A DNA stretch of 64,000 bases, from assembly GCF_030811835.1 (NCBI RefSeq), contig NZ_JAUSRO010000010.1, forward strand, positions 1 to 64,000, read 5' to 3'. Positions 7,914 to 16,438 of the stretch are shown piece by piece. The number at the start of each line of letters is the position of its first letter. Positions within the stretch are counted from its first letter, which is position 1. The notes beneath the pieces were generated by a model. The model had not been told where the DNA came from, searched no databases, and saw only the letters and a list, made by a program, of their open reading frames with translations. A program made the translations under genes and the position numbers. This DNA comes from Variovorax ginsengisoli. GTDB lineage: Bacteria; Pseudomonadota; Gammaproteobacteria; Burkholderiales; Burkholderiaceae_C.

Positions 7914-9287
7914 ATGACGACATCCACTTCTGCCTCCTTGGCTTCTTCGGCTTCTTCTGCGTTGCAGACACCCATCGTCACCGAACTGCGCGTGGTCCCG
8001 GTCGCAGGCTACGACGGCATGCTGATGAACCTGAGCGGCGCGCATGCGCCGTTCTTCACCCGCAACCTGTTGATCCTCAAGGACAGCGCCGGCCACACCG
8101 GCGTGGGCGAGGTGCCCGGCGGCGAGAAGATACGCCAGACGCTGGAAGACGCGCGCGGCCTCATCGTCGGCCAGCCGATCGGCCGGCACAACGCGATGCT
8201 CAACGCGATGCGCGCGCAGTTCGCCGACCGTGACAGCGGCGGCCGCGGCACGCAGACCTTCGACCTGCGCATTGCCATCCACGCGGTCACGGCCGCCGAG
8301 GCGGCGCTGCTCGACCTGCTCGGCCAGCACCTGAACGTGCCCGTCGCCGCACTGCTCGGCGAAGGGCAGCAGCGCGATGCGGTGCAGATGCTCGGCTACC
8401 TCTTCTACGTCGGCGATCGAACGAAGACCGACCTGCCGTACCGCAGCGAACCCGAGGCCGACAACGACTGGTTTCGCCTGCGCCACGAAGAGGCCATGAC
8501 GCCGGAGGCCATCGTGCGCCTGGCCGAGGCCAGCCACGCGCGCTATGGCTTCACCGACTTCAAGCTCAAGGGTGGCGTGCTGCGCGGCGAGGAGGAGGTC
8601 GAGGCGATCCGTGCACTGCACGAGCGCTTCCCCGACGCGCGCGTCACGCTCGACCCCAACGGCGGTTGGCTGCTGAAGGACGCGATCCGCATCACGCGCG
8701 ACCTGCATGGCGTGATGGCCTATGCCGAAGACCCCTGCGGTGCCGAAGGCGTGTTCTCCGGCCGCGAGGTGATGGCCGAGTTCCGCCGCGCCACCGGCCT
8801 GCCGACCGCCACCAACATGGTTGCCACCGACTGGCGCGAGATGGTGCACAGCCTGTCGCTGCAGTCGGTCGACATCCCGCTGGCCGACCCGCATTTCTGG
8901 ACGATGCAGGGTTCCGTACGCGTGGCGCAGCTGTGCCAGGCCTGGGGCCTCACCTGGGGCTCGCATTCGAACAACCACTTCGACGTGTCGCTCGCGATGT
9001 TCACCCACGTGGCCGCGGCCGCGCCAGGCAAGGTCACGGCCATCGACACGCACTGGATCTGGCAGGACGGCCAACGCCTGACGAAGAAGCCGCTGCAGAT
9101 CGAGGGCGGCTACGTGCAGGTTCCCACGCAGGGCGGCCTGGGCGTGGAGCTGGACATGGACGAGGTCGAGAAGGCGCACCAGCTCTACCTGAAGCACGGC
9201 CTGGGCGCGCGCAACGACGCGCAGGCAATGCAGTACCTGATTCCAGGTTGGCAGTTCGATAACAAGCGGCCTTGCATGGTGCGCTGA
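7914..9287 (+). CDS. gudD: Glucarate dehydratase
   Basis: This 457-residue member of the enolase superfamily converts D-glucarate (or L-idarate) to 5-dehydro-4-deoxyglucarate, the substrate of the upstream KdgD. Diagnostic blocks are [15 protein letters not shown] (Lys pair), [15 protein letters not shown] (metal ligands), [10 protein letters not shown] and [12 protein letters not shown] with the catalytic His. The first 20 residues are a Ser/Ala-rich extension not needed for the fold, so translation might begin later, but ATG 7914 is the only convincing start. It lies 45 bp after the Bug receptor. The order kdgD-receptor-gudD gives the route glucarate to ketoglutarate semialdehyde. The semialdehyde dehydrogenase that would finish it is not in the window. 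Confidence 0.95.
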   Translation: MTTSTSASLASSASSALQTPIVTELRVVPVAGYDGMLMNLSGAHAPFFTRNLLILKDSAGHTGVGEVPGGEKIRQTLEDARGLIVGQPIGRHNAMLNAMRAQFADRDSGGRGTQTFDLRIAIHAVTAAEAALLDLLGQHLNVPVAALLGEGQQRDAVQMLGYLFYVGDRTKTDLPYRSEPEADNDWFRLRHEEAMTPEAIVRLAEASHARYGFTDFKLKGGVLRGEEEVEAIRALHERFPDARVTLDPNGGWLLKDAIRITRDLHGVMAYAEDPCGAEGVFSGREVMAEFRRATGLPTATNMVATDWREMVHSLSLQSVDIPLADPHFWTMQGSVRVAQLCQAWGLTWGSHSNNHFDVSLAMFTHVAAAAPGKVTAIDTHWIWQDGQRLTKKPLQIEGGYVQVPTQGGLGVELDMDEVEKAHQLYLKHGLGARNDAQAMQYLIPGWQFDNKRPCMVR

Positions 9288-9302
9288 GAGCGCAACGCAG
9301 GA

Positions 9303-9324
9303 CCGGGCTTGCTGACAGGCCCGG
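9303..9324 (+). terminator. Hairpin after gudD, possible terminator
   Basis: CCGGGC at 9303-9308 pairs with GCCCGG at 9319-9324. No T-run follows, so this is a weak terminator or an mRNA 3' stabilising hairpin. It separates the glucarate operon from the CoA catabolic island. Confidence 0.4.
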
Positions 9325-9352
9325 CGACCATCTCAGCGTGCACGCCTTGAGT

Positions 9353-9380
9353 TTGATAAACCGACGCGACGGTCTATATA
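9353..9380 (+). promoter_or_regulatory. Sigma70 promoter with TetR-type operator (site A)
   Basis: A -35 TTGATA (9353-9358) and a -10 TATATA (9375-9380) are separated by 16 bp. The spacer holds ACCGACGCGACGGT, a copy of the palindrome also found at 11936, 30276, 31689 and 54279. A regulator bound here would block RNA polymerase. It drives the SnoaL-crotonase gene, whose start is 48 bp downstream. Confidence 0.75.
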
Positions 9381-9427
9381 CTCACTGCCCAAGGGCCTGC
9401 GTCTGGTCAGGCTTGGAGTCAACACGC

Positions 9428-10654
9428 ATGCAACAAACCATCGATGACGCGGGCCGCGTCGAACGCGCACGACAGCTGTACGACGCCCTGGCCAGCGGCG
9501 ACCGTTCAGCCCTTGATGCACTTCTCCATCCCGATTTCGTGGGCCATGCGACGCAGGGCTTGCCGTTCGCTTTGGGGGGAACCTACCAGGGCGCCCACGC
9601 GATGCGCCGCGAATTCTGGGGGCGGATCGCCAAGAGCTTCATCGCTCGCGCGCAGCCCGAGAGCTTCCATGTGCTCGACGATGGCCGGCTGCTGGTGCAG
9701 GGGCGGTATGTCGGCGAAGCCCGCAACGGCGGTGGCAAGCTCGACGCCGAGTTCATTCACATCCTTTGCTTCGGCGAGGGGAGGATCACCGGACTGAGCC
9801 AGCTCACCGACAGCGAGCGCTGGGTGCAGGCTTCGCAGCCTGCTGCGGAGGCAGCCCCTTCAGTGGCGTGGCGCACCCTGGAATTCGAAGTGACCCACGG
9901 CCTCGCGACCGTTCGCCTGAACCGGCCCGAGGCGCATAACGCGATCGACGCGACGATGGCGGAGGAACTGTGCAGCGTGGCCCAACGCTGCGCCAACGAC
10001 GGCGCGATCCGCGCCGTGCTGCTGCTGGGCAATGGCAAGTCCTTCACCGTCGGCGGTGACCTTGCATTTCTTTCGCAGGCGAAGGACGGCGAGCTGCCGG
10101 GCCTGCTGCGTGCGATGACGGGCCCCTACCACGAGGCCTTGCGCACTTTCAGCCGCCTGGACGTTCCCATCGTCGCGGCCGTGCATGGCGCGACCGCCGG
10201 TGGCGGCCTGGGGCTCATGTACTGCGCGGACATCGTCGTGGCTGCGGACAACACGAAGATCGCGCTGGGGTTCGGCGCGCTCGGGCTGTCCATGGATGGC
10301 TCCAATTCCTGGTTTCTTCCGCGGTTGGTCGGCCTGCGGCGCGCCGCGGAGTTGTACCTGGAAGGGCGTGTGCTCAACGCGGCCGAGGCGGTGGAATGGG
10401 GCCTCGTCAATCGTGTCGTACCGCTGGCCGAGTTGCCGGCCCATGCGCTGGCTTGCGCGGAGCGCCTTGCCAAGGGGCCGACGCGTGCCTACGGCGAAGT
10501 GCGACGCCTGTACCGCGATGCCCTGGGTGCGACGCTGTCGGAACAGCTCGGCGCGGAAACGGAGGCCCTGTCCCGGACCGCTGCGACCACCGATGCGACC
10601 GGTGCCATCGCGAGCTTCGTCGCCAAACGCAAGCCGGTGTTCCATGGCCGATAG
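9428..10654 (+). CDS. SnoaL/NTF2-like domain fused to enoyl-CoA hydratase/isomerase domain
   Basis: This is a 408-residue two-domain protein. Residues 1-125 form a SnoaL/ketosteroid-isomerase-type NTF2 fold (ARQLYDALASGDRSALDALL, then FVGHATQG and VQGRYVGEARNGG). Residues 145-408 form a crotonase (VRLNRPEAHNAIDATM, SFTVGGDLAF oxyanion segment, AGGGLGLMYCADIV). Neither crotonase catalytic Glu is conserved; instead LGLSMDGSNS resembles the PaaG/enoyl isomerase type. A fusion of these two domains is unusual. ATG 9428 was chosen because the longer open frame lies upstream of the promoter at 9353-9380. It overlaps the downstream thioesterase gene by 11 bp. The likely role is isomerisation or hydration of a cyclic or unsaturated acyl-CoA. 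Confidence 0.8.
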   Translation: MQQTIDDAGRVERARQLYDALASGDRSALDALLHPDFVGHATQGLPFALGGTYQGAHAMRREFWGRIAKSFIARAQPESFHVLDDGRLLVQGRYVGEARNGGGKLDAEFIHILCFGEGRITGLSQLTDSERWVQASQPAAEAAPSVAWRTLEFEVTHGLATVRLNRPEAHNAIDATMAEELCSVAQRCANDGAIRAVLLLGNGKSFTVGGDLAFLSQAKDGELPGLLRAMTGPYHEALRTFSRLDVPIVAAVHGATAGGGLGLMYCADIVVAADNTKIALGFGALGLSMDGSNSWFLPRLVGLRRAAELYLEGRVLNAAEAVEWGLVNRVVPLAELPAHALACAERLAKGPTRAYGEVRRLYRDALGATLSEQLGAETEALSRTAATTDATGAIASFVAKRKPVFHGR

Positions 10655-11525
10655 CTTGCAGCCCTGGAACGAGGCTGATCTGCCGGCCTTGCTGACGCTG
10701 GAGCAGACGGGACCACGGACCTACCGCAACCGACATGGAGACGCCAACCTGAATGGCCGGTCCTATGGCGGGCAGAGCCTGGGCCAGGCCTTGATGGCGG
10801 CGTCGCTGAGCGCACCGCCCGACCGGCGGGCGACCGCGATGCAGTTCATGTTCCTGCAGGGCAGCATGCCGGACCGTGCCATCGACTTCGAGGTCACGCC
10901 CTTGCAGGACGGAAAGCGGTTCTCGTCACGGCACGTCCGGGGCACGCAGGGCGGCCGCATGCTGTTCGATGCGCAGGTCAGTTTCGCGCTGCCACTCGAT
11001 GCGCCCGAACACCAGGCGCAGGCCCACGCGCAGGGGGCGAGGCCGGAGGATCTGCCCGCGCTGCCGGACCTGCCCTTGCCCTGGGAATCGGGCCTGCGCC
11101 GGCTCGGCGGCTACTCGCTGCGCGAGAAGGCGTGCATCGACTTCCGCGTCCCCGATGTCCAGACGCAGGTGGCGCCCGAGGCGGCGACCACGCGCCTGAG
11201 GTACTGGCTCAAGGCGCGGTACCCGTTGCCGGCCACGCCGGGCATGCACGCCTCGGCCTTCGCGTACCTGTCGGACTGGTGGCTCAATTTCAGCAGCCTC
11301 GGCGCGCATGTGAAAGGCCTCGAGGACGACCGGCGGCTGTACGTGGCGAGCCTGAACCACTGCATATGGTTCCATCGTCCGTTCGCTCCCGACGACTGGC
11401 TGTACGTCGACACCCACAGCCCGTGCGCCGCGGAAGGGCGCGGCCTGTCGATCGCCAGCGTGCACGACCGCAGCGGCACCCTGGTGGCATCGGCCACGCA
11501 GGAATGCCTGATGGCCTACGCCTGA
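10644..11525 (+). CDS. TesB-like acyl-CoA thioesterase (double hotdog)
   Basis: This 293-residue protein has the TesB/acyl-CoA thioesterase II layout: two hotdog repeats, the first with LNGRSYGGQSLGQALMAA and the second with the closing WFHRPFAPDDWLYVDTHSP and GRGLSIASVHDRSGTLVASATQE. TesB enzymes release free acid from CoA esters. In catabolic operons they relieve CoA trapping when a blocked intermediate accumulates. Its start overlaps the end of the SnoaL-crotonase gene by 11 bp, so the two are translationally coupled and share the site-A promoter. It converges with the ferredoxin gene 12 bp downstream. Confidence 0.88.
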   Translation: MADSLQPWNEADLPALLTLEQTGPRTYRNRHGDANLNGRSYGGQSLGQALMAASLSAPPDRRATAMQFMFLQGSMPDRAIDFEVTPLQDGKRFSSRHVRGTQGGRMLFDAQVSFALPLDAPEHQAQAHAQGARPEDLPALPDLPLPWESGLRRLGGYSLREKACIDFRVPDVQTQVAPEAATTRLRYWLKARYPLPATPGMHASAFAYLSDWWLNFSSLGAHVKGLEDDRRLYVASLNHCIWFHRPFAPDDWLYVDTHSPCAAEGRGLSIASVHDRSGTLVASATQECLMAYA

Positions 11526-11537
11526 GGCGCGCCCGGG

Positions 11538-11858
11538 TCACACCTGTTCGGCCGGCAGATGCACGACGATGCCGTCGAGTGCTGCAGTCATCCGGATCTG
11601 GCAGCACAGCCTGCTGGTGGGCCGAGGCTCGGGCACGCCCTCCAGCATGAACGCCTCCGTCTCCGAGATGGCGGGGAGTTTCGGTCCCCACTCGGCGTCG
11701 ATGTACCCATGGCAGGTGGCGCAACTGCAGGACCCGCCGCAATCGCCCAGGATGCCCGGCACGCCGTGGTCGATGGCAAGTTGCATGAGGGTGCGGTCGG
11801 GGGCCGCTTCGACCCGGTGGGGCGTACCGTCGAATTCGATGTAGGTCACGAGGGGCAT
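11538..11858 (-). CDS. [2Fe-2S] ferredoxin (adrenodoxin/putidaredoxin type)
   Basis: This 106-residue plant/vertebrate-type ferredoxin has the cluster ligands C40, C46, C49 (DCGGSCSCATCHGY, the CX5CX2C pattern) and C85 or C86 (RLCCQIRM). The HGVPGILGDC block is typical of P450- and Rieske-oxygenase-linked ferredoxins. ATG 11858 is preceded by AGGAGA. It is transcribed divergently from the Rieske oxygenase genes and shares their operator, so it very likely shuttles electrons from the reductase encoded at 30332 to that oxygenase. The use of an adrenodoxin-type rather than a Rieske-type ferredoxin places this system among three-component oxygenases of mixed type. Confidence 0.92.
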   Translation of the reverse strand: MPLVTYIEFDGTPHRVEAAPDRTLMQLAIDHGVPGILGDCGGSCSCATCHGYIDAEWGPKLPAISETEAFMLEGVPEPRPTSRLCCQIRMTAALDGIVVHLPAEQV

Positions 11859-11930
11859 GGGGGGCGGTCTCCTGTTTACGCGTTCGGCACGGGGCCTTGA
11901 AAAGAACTCGAATGATTTGATCTCGGACGT

Positions 11931-11960
11931 TTGACATAGTCCGTCCGGACGGACTATTAT
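11931..11960 (+). promoter_or_regulatory. Sigma70 promoter with perfect palindromic operator (site B)
   Basis: TTGACA (11931-11936) and TATTAT (11955-11960) are 18 bp apart. Between and overlapping them lies a perfect 22-bp palindrome at 11936-11957: the arm ATAGTCCGTCC is followed directly by its exact reverse complement. It controls the oxygenase operon to the right and may control the divergent ferredoxin gene. This is the best-preserved member of the five-site family. Confidence 0.85.
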
Positions 11961-12025
11961 TGCGCAACTGGCCCTTATGAACAACCACCGTCGCGCCACG
12001 AGAAGCGGCGCCTGGAGATACAGCC

Positions 12026-13315
12026 TTGAATCAAGCAAGTCCCGTCATTCCCATTGCTGTCGCACCCGTTGCCGCGCCCCAGTGGGACCACCTGGTCCGT
12101 CCCGAGCACGTGCACGGCTCCGTCTACACCGACCCGGCGATCTTTCAGGAAGAGCTCAGCAAGATCTGGTTCCGCACCTGGGTCTATGTCGGCCATGAGA
12201 GCGAGGTGCCCGAACCCAACGACTACGTCATGAAGTCGATCGGACCCGAGCCGATCCTCATGACGCGCGACCGGCAAGGCGCCATCCACCTGTTGCACAA
12301 CCGCTGCCCACATCGGGGCAACCGCGTCTGCATGACCGACAAGGGCTCGGCACGCTCCTTCACCTGCCCCTACCACGGCTGGACCTTCACCAACGATGGC
12401 GCACTGCGCGGCTATCCGTTTCCGTCCGGCTATGAGGGCGCGGACCGCTCCAAGCTTGGCCTGGGCAAGGTGGCGCGCGTGGCCTCCTACAAGGGCTTCG
12501 TCTTCGGCTCGATGGCAGAGGAGGGGCCATCGCTCGACGACCATCTCGGCGCGGCCAAGGGTGCGCTCGATGCGCTGTGCCTGACATCGCCCGAAGGCGA
12601 AGTCGAGATCACCGCCGGCTTCCTCAAGCACAAGGTCAAGTCGAACTGGAAGTTCCTCGTCGAGAACGAGACCGATGGCTACCACCCCTCGTTCGTGCAC
12701 GCTTCGATCTTCGAGGTGGCGCAGAGCGGCATCGGCTCGCTGTACAGCAGCGACTCGACCGCCGTGTCGCGCTACTTCGGCAAGGGGCATTCCGAGAACG
12801 ACCTGCGCCCTGAATTCCGCAAGCGCGACGTGCCGATGAGCTGGTTCAACACCACCGCCGAGCGGCTGCCCGACTACACGCAGCGCATGCAGGCGGCCTA
12901 CGGTGAGAAGACGGCCCGCAAGATCATGATCGACGGCACCCCGCACATCATGATCTACCCGAATCTCTTCATTGCGGAGATCCAGATCTTCGTCATTCAA
13001 CCGCTGTCGGTGAACGAGACGGTGCAGCACGTCACGGCGCTGCAGTTCAAGGGTGCGCCCGATCTCAACCGCCGCCTGCGCCAGCAGACGATGGGCTCGG
13101 TCGGGCCGGCCGGCTTCCTGCTGGCCGACGACGCGGAGATGTACGAGCGCACGCAGCTCGGCGTGCAGTCCCGGAACCCCGAGTGGCTCTACCTCGGCCG
13201 CGGCAGGCACCGCGAGCGGGAGGACGAGCACGGGTACCTCATTGGCGATGCGACGGACGAAACGCCCACGCGCGGCATCTGGCGCCACTACCGCTCGCTG
13301 ATGGAGGCCGCATGA
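12026..13315 (+). CDS. Rieske aromatic-ring-hydroxylating oxygenase, alpha subunit
   Basis: This 429-residue catalytic subunit has the Rieske cluster ligands C94, H96, C114 and H117 (CPHRGNR ... CPYHGW, correct CXH-X17-CXXH spacing). The mononuclear iron site follows in ENETDGYHPSFVH (D217 bridging residue, H220 and H225). The C-terminal SRPBCC domain follows. Such enzymes add both atoms of O2 to an aromatic ring, or hydroxylate, using electrons from ferredoxin and reductase. Translation is assigned to TTG 12026 with GGAG nine bases upstream; no ATG fits. The beta-subunit gene overlaps by ATGA. The divergent ferredoxin and the reductase at 30332 complete the system. The substrate is unknown; placement inside a CoA-ester cluster suggests an aryl or alicyclic acid or its CoA ester. 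Confidence 0.93.
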   Translation: MNQASPVIPIAVAPVAAPQWDHLVRPEHVHGSVYTDPAIFQEELSKIWFRTWVYVGHESEVPEPNDYVMKSIGPEPILMTRDRQGAIHLLHNRCPHRGNRVCMTDKGSARSFTCPYHGWTFTNDGALRGYPFPSGYEGADRSKLGLGKVARVASYKGFVFGSMAEEGPSLDDHLGAAKGALDALCLTSPEGEVEITAGFLKHKVKSNWKFLVENETDGYHPSFVHASIFEVAQSGIGSLYSSDSTAVSRYFGKGHSENDLRPEFRKRDVPMSWFNTTAERLPDYTQRMQAAYGEKTARKIMIDGTPHIMIYPNLFIAEIQIFVIQPLSVNETVQHVTALQFKGAPDLNRRLRQQTMGSVGPAGFLLADDAEMYERTQLGVQSRNPEWLYLGRGRHREREDEHGYLIGDATDETPTRGIWRHYRSLMEAA

Positions 13316-13803
13316 AAACGAGCGTCGACGACCTGCTGCTGCACCATGAAATCTCGCAGTTCATCTATCGCGAAGCGCGCTTCCAGGACAACCACGAGTA
13401 CGACGCGTGGGAGGCCTTGTGGACGGACGACGGCATCTACTGGATCCCGGCCAACGGGGAGGCCGGCGACCCCGAGAACGAGATGTCCATCATCTACGAC
13501 AACCGCTCGCGCATCGCGCTGCGGGTGCGGCAGTTCCACACCGGCAAGCGCTACAGCCAGTCGCCGCGCTCGCCCCTGCGGCGGGTGATCTCGAACATCG
13601 AGATCCTCGAGAACGACGGGACGAACCTGCTGGTCACGGCGAACGCCATCGTGTTCGAGGCCCATGCGCGTGGCGACACGCTCTGGGGCGCGCGCAACGA
13701 GTACAGGCTTCGCCGTGAAGACGGCTCGCTTCGCATGGCCGGAAAGAAGGTCGTGCTGACGAACAACGAGAAGGCGCTCTTCTCCATGGCCTTCCTGATC
13801 TAG
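13312..13803 (+). CDS. Rieske ring-hydroxylating oxygenase, beta subunit
   Basis: This 163-residue NTF2-fold small subunit has the typical landmarks FIYREARFQDNHEYDAWEALW, DDGIYWIP, SIIYDNRSRIALRVRQF and the basic segment RVISNIEI. Beta subunits stabilise the alpha3beta3 hexamer and have no metal. The start codon overlaps the alpha-subunit stop (ATGA), as expected for equimolar production. The 70-bp gap to the next gene is the first break in the operon but no terminator is visible there. Confidence 0.92.
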   Translation: MKTSVDDLLLHHEISQFIYREARFQDNHEYDAWEALWTDDGIYWIPANGEAGDPENEMSIIYDNRSRIALRVRQFHTGKRYSQSPRSPLRRVISNIEILENDGTNLLVTANAIVFEAHARGDTLWGARNEYRLRREDGSLRMAGKKVVLTNNEKALFSMAFLI

Positions 13804-13874
13804 TGCCTGAGGTCTGCCGCCATGCGCGCGGTAGGGGCTTGCCACACACACGCCGACAGGGCGGGAGACACACG

Positions 13875-14714
13875 ATGACCCCAGACAAACCATTGCCCGC
13901 GACCCCACCTGAGCTGCTCATCTCCGACGGGCCGGTGCGGCTCGAATTGCATGCCGACGGTGTTGCGCATGTGCGCCTGGACAGGCCGGACGCGTCCAAC
14001 GGCCTGAACATGGAACTGCTCAAGGCGCTGCACGAGGTGCTGATGCAGGTGCACGGCGACGGTCGCGTTCGCGCGGTGCTGCTCACAGGCGAGGGCAAGA
14101 ACTTCTGCGCCGGAGGCGATGTGCACACTTTCCTCTCGAAGGGGGCGGCGCTGCCCGACTACATCCGCATGGCCACGTCGTACCTGCAACTGGTCGTGGC
14201 GCTGCTGATGCGCCTGAACGCGCCGGTCGTCTGCGCGGTGCAGGGCTTTGCCGCCGGCGGCGGCGGCATGGGGCTGGTGTGCTCGTCCGACGTGGTCGTG
14301 GCCGGCGCGTCGTCGAAGTTCCTGGCCGGTGCCACGCGCGTGGCCATGGTCCCGGATGCCGGCGTCTCGGTGACGCTGACGCATCTGGTGGGCTTTCGCA
14401 AGGCCATGGACATCCTGCTTTTCAACCCGGTGATCGATGCGGCCGAGGCGCTGCGCATCGGCCTGGTCTCGCGCGTGGTGCCCGATGCCGAGCTGCCTGC
14501 CCAGGCGCTCGCGCTGGCGCAGCAACTTGCGGCGGGCGCTCCGGCCGCGCTGGCCGCCACCAAGCGCCTGCTGTGGAACGGGCTCGGCCTGGGCGCGGAA
14601 GCCGCAATGCCGGAGGAGAACCGGACCCAGGCCCAGCTCGCCGGCATGACCGATGCACTCGAGGGGCTGGCCGCAGTGATCGAGAAGCGCGCCCCGCGAT
14701 TCACCGGCCATTGA
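13875..14714 (+). CDS. Enoyl-CoA hydratase/isomerase family protein (PaaG-like)
   Basis: This is a 279-residue crotonase with VRLDRPDASNGLNMELLKAL, the oxyanion-hole segment NFCAGGDVHTFL and the second loop FAAGGGGMGLV. The two hydratase glutamates are absent. ATRVAMVPDAGVSVTL has the Asp-containing VPD(A/T)G motif of PaaG- and enoyl-isomerase-like members. It probably moves a double bond or isomerises a ring-epoxide-like or diene-CoA, rather than simply hydrating a 2-enoyl-CoA. A GGGAGA sequence precedes ATG 13875. The gene follows the oxygenase subunits and is followed by an SDR, so a ring-oxygenated CoA intermediate is a plausible substrate. Confidence 0.88.
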   Translation: MTPDKPLPATPPELLISDGPVRLELHADGVAHVRLDRPDASNGLNMELLKALHEVLMQVHGDGRVRAVLLTGEGKNFCAGGDVHTFLSKGAALPDYIRMATSYLQLVVALLMRLNAPVVCAVQGFAAGGGGMGLVCSSDVVVAGASSKFLAGATRVAMVPDAGVSVTLTHLVGFRKAMDILLFNPVIDAAEALRIGLVSRVVPDAELPAQALALAQQLAAGAPAALAATKRLLWNGLGLGAEAAMPEENRTQAQLAGMTDALEGLAAVIEKRAPRFTGH

Positions 14715-14729
14715 TCCGGAGCGCATCGC

Positions 14730-15485
14730 GTGACCCTACCCATCCACCCCAGCGGGCCGCTTGCCGGCCGCAGCGTGTTCCTCACCGGCGGCGCCAAAGG
14801 CATCGGTGCCGCCATCGCACGTCGTCTCGCTGCGGACGGCGCCCGCGTCACCATCGCCGACCGTGACATCGCCACCGCGCGGGCGCTCGCGGCAGAGATC
14901 GGCGCCAGCGCCGTGGAACTCGACGTGACCGACCTCGACTTGGCGCAACGCACGCTGCTGGCGACGGGGCCGCACCATGTGCTGGTGAACAACGCCGGCA
15001 TGGACCAGCATGCCTACTTCACGCAGACGCAGATCGCCGACTGGCGCCTGCTGCTCGCCGTCAATCTCGAGTCGGTGTTCGCGACCACGCATGCGGCGCT
15101 CCCTGCCATGCAGGAAGCGGGCTTCGGCCGCATCATCAACATCGCGTCCGAGGCCGGCCGCATGGGCTCGCGTGGCGCAGCGGTGTATGCCGCCGCCAAG
15201 GGCGGCGTGATCGCCTTCACGCGCTCCATCGCGCGCGAGAACGGCCGCAGGGGCATCACGGCCAACGTGATCGCGCCGGGCCCCATCGACACGCCAATGC
15301 TGCGCGATGCCGTTGCCGCAGGCGGCGACAAGTTGCTCGATGCGATGAAGGGCGCCACGTTGGCGGGCCGACTGGGAACGCCCGAGGAAGTCGCGGCCGC
15401 CGTGGCCTTTCTGGCCTCCGACGGCGCGGCCTTCATCACCGGCGAAACCCTGGGCGTGTCTGGCGGCATGGGGTGTGGCCAATGA
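14730..15485 (+). CDS. Short-chain dehydrogenase/reductase (SDR)
   Basis: This 251-residue classical SDR carries the cofactor motif TGGAKGIG, the NNAG block, the catalytic Ser in INIASEAG, the YAAAK pair and the closing GETLGVSGG. An Asp at the end of beta2 (TIADRD) indicates NAD rather than NADP. The start is GTG 14730, with a weak CCGGA upstream. It overlaps the following hydrolase gene by ATGA. Possible roles are a cis-dihydrodiol dehydrogenase for the Rieske oxygenase or a 2-hydroxyacyl/3-hydroxyacyl-CoA dehydrogenase; the sequence alone does not decide. Confidence 0.9.
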   Translation: MTLPIHPSGPLAGRSVFLTGGAKGIGAAIARRLAADGARVTIADRDIATARALAAEIGASAVELDVTDLDLAQRTLLATGPHHVLVNNAGMDQHAYFTQTQIADWRLLLAVNLESVFATTHAALPAMQEAGFGRIINIASEAGRMGSRGAAVYAAAKGGVIAFTRSIARENGRRGITANVIAPGPIDTPMLRDAVAAGGDKLLDAMKGATLAGRLGTPEEVAAAVAFLASDGAAFITGETLGVSGGMGCGQ

Positions 15486-16405
15486 GCGAAGCGACGACGA
15501 CAACACCTGCCGCGCCGATCGAGGCCGTCATCCGCCGTGTGCTCGGCGTCTACCGGCGCTGGGGCCGCGACATCTCGGTGGCCCAGATGCGCGCCGACTG
15601 GGATGCGCTCTTCGGCAACGTGGCGGTCGATGCGGCCGTGGAGCCGGTGGTGATCGGGGCGATGGGGGCGCTGTCCGGCGAGTGGATCACCGCGCCGGGT
15701 GCCGACACGCGCCGCGTGGTGCTGTACTTCCACGGTGGTGGCTTCCAGGTCGGCTCGGTGCGTTCGCACCGTGAGTTGATGGCTGGTATTTCAGCGGTCG
15801 GCGGTTGCCGCGTGCTGGGGCTCGAGTACCGCCTGGCGCCGGAGCATCGCTATCCAGGCGCATTGGAGGACGCCTGCACGGCTTATGACTGGCTTGTCGC
15901 TCAGGGCATCGACCCGTCGGACATCGTGGTGGCGGGCGACTCGGCGGGCGGCAACCTCGCGCTGGCAGCGCTGCTCAGGTTGCGCGAGGCCGGGCGCATC
16001 CTGCCGGCCGGTGCGGTGCTGATGTCGGCATGGACGGACATGACGGCCTCGGGCGCAAGCTATGTCACACGCGCGCAGAGCGACCCGATTCATCAGCGGC
16101 CGATGATCCTGGCCATGGCACGCAACTACCTGGGGCCCGATGGCGACGCGCGCGATCCACTGGTGTCGCCGCTCCTGGCCGACTTGGCTGGGTTGCCGCC
16201 CTTGCTCATTCAGGTGGGTGAACGCGAGACCGTGCTCGACGACTCGACCTCGTTCGCGGCGAAGGCCCGTGCGGCCGGCGTCGACGTGGAACTTGAAGTC
16301 TGGGACGGCATGATCCACGTGTTCCAGCAATTTCCGGCGGAACTGTCCGAAGCACGCGAGGCGCTGGCCGCGATCGGACGCTTCCTGCGCCGGCGCTGGA
16401 CCTAG
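15482..16405 (+). CDS. Alpha/beta hydrolase of the hormone-sensitive-lipase family
   Basis: This 307-residue esterase has the HSL (family IV) signatures: oxyanion HGGGF, YRLAPEHRYPGALED, nucleophile GDSAGGN, and the catalytic Asp/His in GERETVLDD and WDGMIHVFQ. HSL-type enzymes hydrolyse short-chain esters or lactones. In this operon (oxygenase alpha, beta, crotonase, SDR, hydrolase) it could open a lactone or cleave an ester formed after ring oxygenation. The start overlaps the SDR stop by ATGA. It converges with the AraC regulator gene. Confidence 0.9.
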   Translation: MSEATTTTPAAPIEAVIRRVLGVYRRWGRDISVAQMRADWDALFGNVAVDAAVEPVVIGAMGALSGEWITAPGADTRRVVLYFHGGGFQVGSVRSHRELMAGISAVGGCRVLGLEYRLAPEHRYPGALEDACTAYDWLVAQGIDPSDIVVAGDSAGGNLALAALLRLREAGRILPAGAVLMSAWTDMTASGASYVTRAQSDPIHQRPMILAMARNYLGPDGDARDPLVSPLLADLAGLPPLLIQVGERETVLDDSTSFAAKARAAGVDVELEVWDGMIHVFQQFPAELSEAREALAAIGRFLRRRWT

Positions 16406-16438
16406 GCACGATCGCACCGCCTCATCCTCCTGCGGCGT

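Noticed and set aside
6885-9197. Minus-strand open frame of 770 codons over the glucarate operon
   Set aside because: It mirrors the Bug receptor and gudD, both with strong family motifs on the plus strand.
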